A stretch of DNA of 64,000 bases. Origin: Acetobacter farinalis. GTDB taxonomy: Bacteria > Pseudomonadota > Alphaproteobacteria > Acetobacterales > Acetobacteraceae. The stretch lies in the NCBI RefSeq assembly GCF_026240015.1, contig NZ_JAPIUX010000004.1:124001-188000 (forward strand), in the 5' to 3' direction. This document shows positions 57,649 through 64,000 of this stretch, one piece after another. Both the position numbers and the translations under genes were made by a program. Positions within the stretch are counted from its first letter, which is position 1; every line of letters begins with the position of its first letter. The notes under the pieces were generated by a model. That model had not been told where the DNA came from, did no database searches, and saw only the letters and a program-made list of their open reading frames with translations.

Positions 57649-60600
57649 CCTCAACCGCTTCCGCACGGGCTTCAAACGCCAGCACACTGCCTGCAATCTG
57701 GCGGGCATGCTCCGGGTGCAGCATGGCGCCATGTGTGCAGGGCACATCCTGCACAACCAGATGCCCCTTTACATAGTCTGCCCAGACAGCGGGATCATCC
57801 CGCACCAACCCGGCCCCACGCTGGGTTGCGCGTAAAAACAGAAGATCAGCGTTCACAGGATCGGGTTTCCATGTCCGCATGAGGTGCAGGTTCCGCTCCA
57901 CCACAGACCGCAACTGCGCGCAAAGCGCTGCCACATCCCCAAATTCGGCTGGGATCACCAGATCCCCCTGCATCATCTCACTGACAATCTGATCCGCCAG
58001 AGCATCCAGTGTCTGCGGGAGGGTTTCAGAAAATTCTATTCCCAATAAAGGAATTGCCTGCATGATCAGTTCCTGATCCGTCAGGCTCCGCTGCGCCGCC
58101 CCCGGCTCCGACAGCAGGGGATAGGAGTCCAGCATAACCAGTGTGACGCGCTGCTCCCCTTCCTTCTGCAGCGCCGCGCACACGGCATGGGCAACAAGCC
58201 CGCCCATGGACCAGCCGACAACTGTGTAGGGCCCCTCCGGCTGCACGGCACGGATCTGCTCCAGATAAAGAGCGGCAAGAGCTTGCAGGGTGCCCGGAGC
58301 ATCCGCCCCCTGCATCAGCCCGGCATTCTGCAGGCCGTAAACCGGCCTGTCTTCCGGTATGAACGGCAAAAGAGAAGAGAAACTCAGGGACACGCCAAGA
58401 ATGGGGTGCAGGCAGAAAACGGGTTGCCCTGCCCCCTCCGGGCGTAGCGGCAGCAGCGTTTCCAGCAGGATATTCTCAAGGGACTGTGCCTGATGCAGCA
58501 GCGGGGCCAGCCGGGCAATGGTAGGCGCGCCAAAAAGGGCCGCCACGGGAAGGTCATACCCTTTCTCGGCCAGTCCTGTGACAAAATGAACAGCCCCGAG
58601 ACTGTCTCCCCCAAGATCAAAAAAATTATCGTTCAGGCCTATGTTTTTTATACCAAGAATATCGGACCACAGGGCCACCAGTATATGCTCTTCCGCGGTG
58701 CGGGGTTCTGCCCGCTCTGCGGAACATTCATCAGACACCGGTTCCGGCAGTGCCTTGCGGTCCAGCTTGCCGGAGGCTGTCAGAGGCAGGCTTTCCAGCA
58801 CGACAAAGCAGGAAGGCACCATCTGCACGGGCAGCATGGCCTGCAAATGCTCCCGGAACAGCACCAGATCATTTTCAGCCAGACCTGCGCTACCAGCGGC
58901 ATCCTGTGGCGCGGCAAGCACGAGATACGCCGCCAGAACAGGACCATGCGGGCGCTCCCAGACCCGGACCGCAGCCTGCGCAACCCCCGGAAGCCGGACA
59001 AGCGCCCCCTCAATTTCCGCAGGCTCGGCGCGCACACCTCTGATCTTGATTTGCGCATCCATGCGCCCCAGCACCGTCAGGGTGCCATCCGCCTGCCGAA
59101 CAGCGCGGTCTCCCGTCAGATACAGTCTTGCCTCAGGCCGCGCCGTAAACGGATCGGGCCTGAACACCGCCTGTGTCAGCTCAGGCCGGTGCAGATAACC
59201 CGATGCAACGCCTTCCCCACCAATGGCGAGTTGCCCCGGCATGCCGGGAGCCAGCAGCGCGCCCGAGGGATCAAGGCAATAAAACTGCGTGTTCGCCAGC
59301 GGGCGCCCGGCAGGCACCACAGCGCCCTCACGGCAGTTTTCTTCCTCCACCCCCTGAAAGCTGGACCAGATTGTGGTTTCAGTCGGGCCATACACATTAT
59401 AGACCGCACGCGCACAGGCCAGCAGATGCCGGGCCAGCACAGCCGGTAACGGCTCTCCCCCAGACAGCACACGAACCTGCCGCAGGCTGGCCCCCAGCCC
59501 GGCCCCCACCAGCATCTGCCATAAGGTGGGCGTGGCCTGCATGAGTGTCACGCCGTGGTGCCTGAGCGCTTCCGCCAGCAAGGCCGGGTCCAGCACAGTC
59601 TCACGCCGGGCGATCACCAGTCTGGCTCCGGTTTTGAGCGGCAGCAGAAGTTCCAGAATGGAAATATCAAACGTGACCGATGTGACGGACAGCCAGCATT
59701 CCCCACTCCCGAAAGACAGGGCATCTTTCATGGCGCACAGCAGATTGGTCAGGCTCCGCCAGGACACCACAACCCCCTTGGGGGCTCCGGTAGTGCCTGA
59801 TGTATAAATGACATACGCCGTGCCAGCCGGAACACCTGCGGCCCTCTGCCCTGCCGGTTGCCCGTAGAGTGTGGCGGGCAGACCCTCAGCCGTCAGCCCC
59901 AGTGTGGCGGCTCCGTCGGGAAGGCCCGTGGGCAGAACAGCCTCTGTCAGAAACAGGGCAGGCTTCGCATTGGCAATAATTGTCGCGTTGCGTTCACGCG
60001 GCCCGGCCACATCCAGAGAAAGCCACGCCGCGCCGACAGAGGCCGTGGCAAGCATGGCTATCACCTGCCGCCGGTCACGCGGGAGCATCAGCGCCACAAT
60101 ATCTCCGGCGCCAATCTCCATGCCACGCAGCCGTTTAGCCAGACTACGGACCGCAACGGAAAGCTCCGCGTACGTAACTGTGCCCAGCGCATCCACAATG
60201 GCTGTCGCACGAGGTGTTCGGGCCGCATGGCGCGCCAGATCCGTCTTGCAGTCCTGCGTTTCCCACCGCCGTGCCGTGCGGGCTTCATCCGCCAGCAGCA
60301 CAGCACGCTCGGTTTCGGAAAACACGGGATACGCCCCCAGTGTCTGGGTCGGATCTTCCAGAACAGCCTGCATCAGGCGCACAAGGCGCGCCAGATGCCG
60401 TTCCAGATCAGCCCCATCATACAAAGCCGGGTTTGCGTACAGCGCGAGGGACAAACCCTGCCCATCCTGACGGTCGAACACAAAAATTGTCAGGTCTTCC
60501 ATGGCGCCGTTGCTCAGGTTCCGGTTCCGCGCCGGGTGGCCACCAAAGGAGAGATGATAATCAAACGGCTCGATATTGATGCCGATGCGCGAGAGATGCG

Positions 60601-61642
60601 CCTGTGTATCGTGAAAGCCTAGGATGCGGCGCAGGTCTTCATACCGGAACCCCTGATGCCGGAGCGCCCCGCGCATGCTCCGCCGCACCTGCGCCAGCAG
60701 ATCAGAAAAAGGCAGTGTCTGCGCAGGAGCCAGGCGCAGCACAACGGCATTGGCCGCCATACCCGGCACCCGGCGCATTTCGCGGTCTGTCCGCCCGGTG
60801 ACAGGCATCCCCACTGTCAGATCTTCCTGCCCCGTCATGCGGAACAGGTAGAGTGTCAGAAGGGCTGTCAGCATTTGTGGCAGCGTCACGCCGCCTGCCT
60901 TGCCAATCTGCTCCATCTGCGTGGCCATGGCAGGCGGAATGGTCCAGTTGCGTGTTATAAAGCCAAGTTTTTGCACTTGCGCTGCCACACCCCGCGCGAC
61001 ATGCAGGGGAGAGGCCAGGGTTATGGGCGGTGGTGGCGCGCGCAGGGAGTCCCGCCAGTAGTGGAGGTCCGCCTCCCGCCGCGCACTCTCCCGGTACGCC
61101 GCTTCCTGCTCAATAAGCTGGCGCAGGGGAAGGAAAGGTGACGGCTCCGGCTGCCGCCCTTCCACCAATGCGGAATACAGTTCCGCCACCCGCGCCACGA
61201 CCAGCCCACCGGAAAACCCATCCATCGCGATATGATGGCAGCAATGGAACCAGACAAACCGCTCCGCCGAGAGTTTCAGCAATGCGGAATACCAGAGCGG
61301 GTCTTCCGCCAGATCCACCGGAGCCATCACACGCTGCATCATCCAGTCCTGCGCGCTGGCGTCCGGGTCTGGGTTTTGTGAAACATCAAGATAAGGCAAG
61401 GGGCATCGTAACTGGGGAAGGATATGCTGCTCCGGCCCACGCACGCCCATCCGGATACTGACACGCGTTGTTTCCGCTTCCTGCGCCACCTGTTCCAGCG
61501 CCTGCCGAAACAGGCCCGGTTCAACCGGACCGTGAATTTCCACAGCTTCGGCAATATTGAACGTACCTTCCTGTGTCTGAAGAAGGCATCCCATCCAGAC
61601 GCCACGCTGGGCGGTGGTCAGTGGCAGCGGAGTTCCAGACAC
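57611..61642 (-). CDS. Single-module non-ribosomal peptide synthetase, C-A-T-TE (DhbF/EntF-like)
   Basis: The 1343-residue enzyme has four domains. The condensation domain (about 1-435) has the active HHIAMDG at 136-142. The adenylation domain (about 460-965) has YTSGTTGAPKG, NVYGPTE and the A10 Lys959. The carrier domain has phosphopantetheine Ser1014 in GGDSL. The thioesterase (about 1070-1325) has Ser1145 in GWSMGG, Asp1172 and His1304. My reading of the ten specificity residues is DILQVSVIWK, closest to the glycine code DILQLGLIWK. The C domain resembles those of DhbF/EntF, which accept aryl-carrier substrates. No MbtH, phosphopantetheinyl transferase, aryl-activating or other NRPS gene is nearby. 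All catalytic residues look intact, so it is probably functional. Confidence 0.92.
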   Translation of the reverse strand: MSGTPLPLTTAQRGVWMGCLLQTQEGTFNIAEAVEIHGPVEPGLFRQALEQVAQEAETTRVSIRMGVRGPEQHILPQLRCPLPYLDVSQNPDPDASAQDWMMQRVMAPVDLAEDPLWYSALLKLSAERFVWFHCCHHIAMDGFSGGLVVARVAELYSALVEGRQPEPSPFLPLRQLIEQEAAYRESARREADLHYWRDSLRAPPPPITLASPLHVARGVAAQVQKLGFITRNWTIPPAMATQMEQIGKAGGVTLPQMLTALLTLYLFRMTGQEDLTVGMPVTGRTDREMRRVPGMAANAVVLRLAPAQTLPFSDLLAQVRRSMRGALRHQGFRYEDLRRILGFHDTQAHLSRIGINIEPFDYHLSFGGHPARNRNLSNGAMEDLTIFVFDRQDGQGLSLALYANPALYDGADLERHLARLVRLMQAVLEDPTQTLGAYPVFSETERAVLLADEARTARRWETQDCKTDLARHAARTPRATAIVDALGTVTYAELSVAVRSLAKRLRGMEIGAGDIVALMLPRDRRQVIAMLATASVGAAWLSLDVAGPRERNATIIANAKPALFLTEAVLPTGLPDGAATLGLTAEGLPATLYGQPAGQRAAGVPAGTAYVIYTSGTTGAPKGVVVSWRSLTNLLCAMKDALSFGSGECWLSVTSVTFDISILELLLPLKTGARLVIARRETVLDPALLAEALRHHGVTLMQATPTLWQMLVGAGLGASLRQVRVLSGGEPLPAVLARHLLACARAVYNVYGPTETTIWSSFQGVEEENCREGAVVPAGRPLANTQFYCLDPSGALLAPGMPGQLAIGGEGVASGYLHRPELTQAVFRPDPFTARPEARLYLTGDRAVRQADGTLTVLGRMDAQIKIRGVRAEPAEIEGALVRLPGVAQAAVRVWERPHGPVLAAYLVLAAPQDAAGSAGLAENDLVLFREHLQAMLPVQMVPSCFVVLESLPLTASGKLDRKALPEPVSDECSAERAEPRTAEEHILVALWSDILGIKNIGLNDNFFDLGGDSLGAVHFVTGLAEKGYDLPVAALFGAPTIARLAPLLHQAQSLENILLETLLPLRPEGAGQPVFCLHPILGVSLSFSSLLPFIPEDRPVYGLQNAGLMQGADAPGTLQALAALYLEQIRAVQPEGPYTVVGWSMGGLVAHAVCAALQKEGEQRVTLVMLDSYPLLSEPGAAQRSLTDQELIMQAIPLLGIEFSETLPQTLDALADQIVSEMMQGDLVIPAEFGDVAALCAQLRSVVERNLHLMRTWKPDPVNADLLFLRATQRGAGLVRDDPAVWADYVKGHLVVQDVPCTHGAMLHPEHARQIAGSVLAFEARAEAVEVTAQAAASPPSV

Positions 61643-61789
61643 TTTTCTATCGCCTCAAACTGTAAAACCGGAAGAGCAGAATCCTGCGTTTCGAGACTAC
61701 AGGAAGAAGTCTTTGCTTTGCGTTAACAAACCGCGATGATTTTCCGAGATGCGGGAAAGGGATAAATTTATAAACCACTACCTTGCATT

Positions 61790-61803
61790 GAATGGTTCCA
61801 TTC
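61790..61803. promoter_or_regulatory. Inverted repeat in the NRPS/padR divergent region
   Basis: GAATGG and CCATTC arms flank TT, about 90 bp before the padR start and 150 bp before the NRPS start. It is a possible PadR operator. No Fur-like site is visible in this region. Confidence 0.4.
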
Positions 61804-61888
61804 TGTATTCAGTAGCTATCGACAGCCAGTAAGGAGTCGTCAGCCGCCCGGCACCCCGGCGGGCGGGCTTCCCAGGACAGGAAACACC

Positions 61889-62269
61889 GTGGAACCCAAC
61901 CTTATTCAGTTTAGAAAAGGCGTGCTGGAACTGTGTGTGCTCGCCCTGCTCTCTCAGGCGGATTCATACGGATATGACATTGCCAGCCGCTTGTCTGAAA
62001 CCATTGATATGGGAGAAGGCACCATCTACCCGCTTATGCGGCGCATGCAGAAAGATGGTCTTGTCTCAACATATTTTGTCGAATCTTCTTCAGGTCCGCC
62101 GCGCAAATATTACACCCTGACGGAAAATGGCCGCCAGAGCCTGAACAGGCAGAACGCGGCCTGGACCGCCTTTACCAAAGCTGTCGCCTCCATCCTCGGG
62201 CAGCGTGACACCCCCTCCGCCACACCTGCCCCCCACGGCTCCACCACCCTGACCGTGCAGAAAGCATAA
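61889..62269 (+). CDS. PadR family transcriptional regulator
   Basis: The 126-residue winged-helix protein has the PadR pattern: FRKGVLELCVLALLSQADSYGYDIASRL, GEGTIYPLMRRMQKDGLV and PPRKYYTLTENGRQSL. The C-terminal dimerisation helix is short. PadR proteins commonly autoregulate and control adjacent genes. Here the operon partner is a DUF1700 protein, a classic pairing, and the divergent neighbour is the NRPS, which it may also control. Confidence 0.92.
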   Translation: MEPNLIQFRKGVLELCVLALLSQADSYGYDIASRLSETIDMGEGTIYPLMRRMQKDGLVSTYFVESSSGPPRKYYTLTENGRQSLNRQNAAWTAFTKAVASILGQRDTPSATPAPHGSTTLTVQKA

Positions 62270-62282
62270 GGAACATAACGAT

Positions 62283-62855
62283 ATGAACAGCAGACAGATG
62301 TTCCTTGACCAGCTACGGGCAGGATTGAAAGGCCTGCCGCGTTCTGTTGTTGAGGATATCCTTTCAGAATACACCGCGCATTTTGATGACGGCCATACAG
62401 CAGGCCGTTCAGACAGCGCGATTGCCAGCGCGCTGGGAGACCCTGCACGGCTGGCGCGGGAACTGCGGGCGGAAGCCGGCCTGCGCCGCTGGGAGGATGA
62501 GCGCAGCCTGAGCAATGCGCTGGGGGCCATTGTAGGCGTGCTCGGCCTTGCGGCACTCGATATGCTCGTGGTGCTGCCCGTGCTGATGACAGTTGCCTCC
62601 GTTGACATCGCATTTTTCATAGCTGGCGGCTGTATCTGTCTGGCAGGAAGCCTTCTGCTGCCCCTCGCCCTGGTCAATCTGATCCCCGGTTTTGAGGGGG
62701 ACTGGCTTCAGGGCGTGCTGATCAGCCTCGGCATGGCCAGCGGTGGTGCGTCCGTGGTGGCGGTGTGTGTCCTGTTTACCCTCGGCATCATCAACCTGCT
62801 CGTGCGCTATGGCCGCGCGCATTACCGCCTGATTGTCCGCGCTACTCCCTCCTGA
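62283..62855 (+). CDS. DUF1700 family membrane protein
   Basis: The 190-residue protein has a soluble N-terminal helical domain with the family signature LRAGLKGLPRSVVEDILSEY and a GDPARLARELRAE segment. Three to four membrane spans follow. DUF1700 proteins are typically encoded next to PadR regulators and beta-helical DUF2807/DUF4097 proteins, as here; their role is poorly known, possibly envelope stress sensing. It starts 13 bases after padR. Confidence 0.88.
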   Translation: MNSRQMFLDQLRAGLKGLPRSVVEDILSEYTAHFDDGHTAGRSDSAIASALGDPARLARELRAEAGLRRWEDERSLSNALGAIVGVLGLAALDMLVVLPVLMTVASVDIAFFIAGGCICLAGSLLLPLALVNLIPGFEGDWLQGVLISLGMASGGASVVAVCVLFTLGIINLLVRYGRAHYRLIVRATPS

Positions 62856-62899
62856 TTTGCCATTCTCCCTGATCCGGCCTTTCTCAAGGAACTTTTCTC

Positions 62900-63703
62900 A
62901 TGATCCGTGGCATTACAATGATCGCGCTCGGCGGCGCTGCCCTTTCCGTCCTGTGCTTTGGCGCGGCGGCCTCCCGCGGGCCGGTTGTCCTGTGGAGCAG
63001 TGATACCGTCTTCTCGGACACATCCTCCGCCACCACAACCCGCACGCTGGACTGGCAGGGCAGTAACGCCCTGACCTTCAACCTTCCGGCCCGCATTATC
63101 TGCAAACAGGGTGAACACCCCGGCATCACGCTCAGCGGTTCAGAAAAACTGGTTGATCAGGTCAGGCTGCATGACAACACGCTGGATATGGGGGAAGGCC
63201 ACATCCACTCCCTCCACTGGCGTAACAGTTCACTGACCATCACTGTCACGGCTCCGGCCCTCAATACGCTCACCCTCAACGGCTTCGGCTCTCTGGATAT
63301 GCAGGATTTTCAGCAGCCGCATCTTGCCCTGACCATTAACGGGGCAGCCACAGTGACGGTCCATGGCCGTGCGGACAGCCTCACGCTGGCTCTCGAAGGC
63401 GCAGGCTCGGCCAACCTGACAGACCTGATCCTCTCTGATCTTGATCTGTCCATGGATGGTGCGGGGTCTGTCAAAGCCGGGCCGACCGGCCATGTCAAAA
63501 TCTCCATTGATGGCGCGGGTTCCGTGAAGCTCCTCAACACGCCGCAATCTCTCACTCAGGACATTGACGGCATCGGCTCCGTTAGCACCCCGCACCCCGG
63601 AGCGCATACCGCCCCCGGCCCCTCGCCCCAGCCGGACAAAGGCCATACAGCCGACAAGGACAAGACGGCCGGAGAGGACGAGGAGGACGAAGCCTCTTTC
63701 TAG
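62900..63703 (+). CDS. DUF2807-type beta-helical surface or periplasmic protein
   Basis: The 267-residue protein has an N-terminal hydrophobic segment (signal or anchor). Repeated beta-strand units rich in Gly, Ser and Asn follow (LTLNGFGSLDMQDF, LALTINGAATVTVHG, LALEGAGSANLTDL, LDLSMDGAGSVKAG, ISIDGAGSVKLL), the pattern of the DUF2807 (GIN) beta-helix. A disordered, highly charged tail ends it. It is probably exported and completes the padR-DUF1700-DUF2807 operon. Confidence 0.85.
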   Translation: MIRGITMIALGGAALSVLCFGAAASRGPVVLWSSDTVFSDTSSATTTRTLDWQGSNALTFNLPARIICKQGEHPGITLSGSEKLVDQVRLHDNTLDMGEGHIHSLHWRNSSLTITVTAPALNTLTLNGFGSLDMQDFQQPHLALTINGAATVTVHGRADSLTLALEGAGSANLTDLILSDLDLSMDGAGSVKAGPTGHVKISIDGAGSVKLLNTPQSLTQDIDGIGSVSTPHPGAHTAPGPSPQPDKGHTADKDKTAGEDEEDEASF

Positions 63704-63747
63704 CTGTCAGGTTGTGAGTCACAGGCTTACCGATGGAGAGTGAGCCT

Positions 63748-64000
63748 GTGAGTGAGTTATTTTTGCTGTCTGAGGGGTAGGTGGAGAGGATTAAGCCGTA
63801 TTTTCTGCTGACCCACGGCGTTCTGCGAGTGGATGACCGGCGAGTTCTGAGCGGGATTGTTTACGGGATCTGCAATGGTCTTCAGTGGAAAGATGCCCCG
63901 AAAGCCTATGACCCGCACAAGACCTTATACAATCGCTTTATCTGGTGGCGCCGTCTCGGTGTCTTTGACCGGATCTTCGTCGCCCTGACAGAACAGGCTG
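63748..64000 (+). pseudogene. IS5-family transposase, 5' part, with premature amber codon; runs off the window
   Basis: From GTG 63748 the frame reads VSELFLLSEG, then TAG at 63778-63780, then VERIKPYFLLTHGVLRVDDRR...NGLQWKDAP...PHKTLYNRF. This is the conserved start of IS5-group transposases. The usual text here is close to SE-x-Q-M, so a CAG-to-TAG change is the likely cause of the stop. Translation could restart at the GTG at 63781. The rest of the gene and the right end of the element lie beyond the window, and the left terminal repeat was not identified. Confidence 0.8.

Noticed and set aside
61643..61888. Fur box in the NRPS promoter, which would have supported a siderophore role
   Set aside because: I found no inverted repeat resembling TGAGAAT-N-ATTCTCA; only GAATGG-TT-CCATTC is present.

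Overview
The window reads as a chromosomal segment of an acetic acid bacterium (Acetobacteraceae, most like Acetobacter; the genus is inference). The grounds are high GC, a complete pqqABCDE operon, a RpoH-type sigma factor, a short-form HisG, a complex I NDUFA9-like protein and many alphaproteobacterial housekeeping genes. I count about 53 supportable protein genes and three tRNAs. The gene content is mostly housekeeping, with several small accessory islands.

Layout. 1-11.2 kb: a lipoprotein, an ABC1/UbiB-like kinase, an M3 oligopeptidase, glutamate synthase (gltD before gltB) and an NDUFA9-like protein. 11.5-13.5 kb: tRNA-Leu, then a free-standing phage-type lysis cassette (SleB-like hydrolase, holin-like and small membrane proteins) with no other phage genes. 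13.6-18.1 kb: a TonB-dependent siderophore receptor divergent from a small membrane protein, a PepSY protein and a DUF3325-like protein, with a good Fur box between them. 18.2-21 kb: a secreted S10 carboxypeptidase and an N-acetylmuramoyl-L-alanine amidase. 21.4-28.8 kb: RNase E, then hisG-hisD-infA-maf-a minimal RNase E/G-yacG. 28.8-30.8 kb: between tRNA-Phe and tRNA-Ala lies an island with two small genes for double-glycine-leader peptides, separated by an extremely AT-rich spacer. 31-34.6 kb: a surface-glycan cluster (GT2, ELM1-like, flippase). 34.9-38.2 kb: pqqA-E. 38-53 kb: secreted and ferritin-like proteins, a ClpP-type protease, an OmpA-like lipoprotein, an aminotransferase, hom, glpX, recJ, a GNAT protein, rpoH, an RluD-like synthase and a FecCD-type ABC permease/ATPase pair. 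53-57.6 kb: SelO, ilvE, an NTF2-like protein and a GT1 glycosyltransferase. 57.6-63.7 kb: a single-module NRPS (C-A-T-TE) divergent from a PadR-DUF1700-DUF2807 operon. The right edge enters an IS5-type transposase with a premature amber codon.

The most notable items are: (1) the paired double-glycine-leader peptides, a probable bacteriocin-like system without its transporter or immunity gene here; (2) the stand-alone NRPS module, whose condensation domain resembles DhbF/EntF and whose specificity residues read close to glycine; (3) an imperfect 47-bp repeat made of two inverted DnaA boxes, present twice about 17 kb apart; (4) the pqqA leader, with a hairpin, an out-of-frame leader ORF carrying a perfect Shine-Dalgarno, and an intercistronic terminator. 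All functional calls come from reading motifs by eye; no database search was run.
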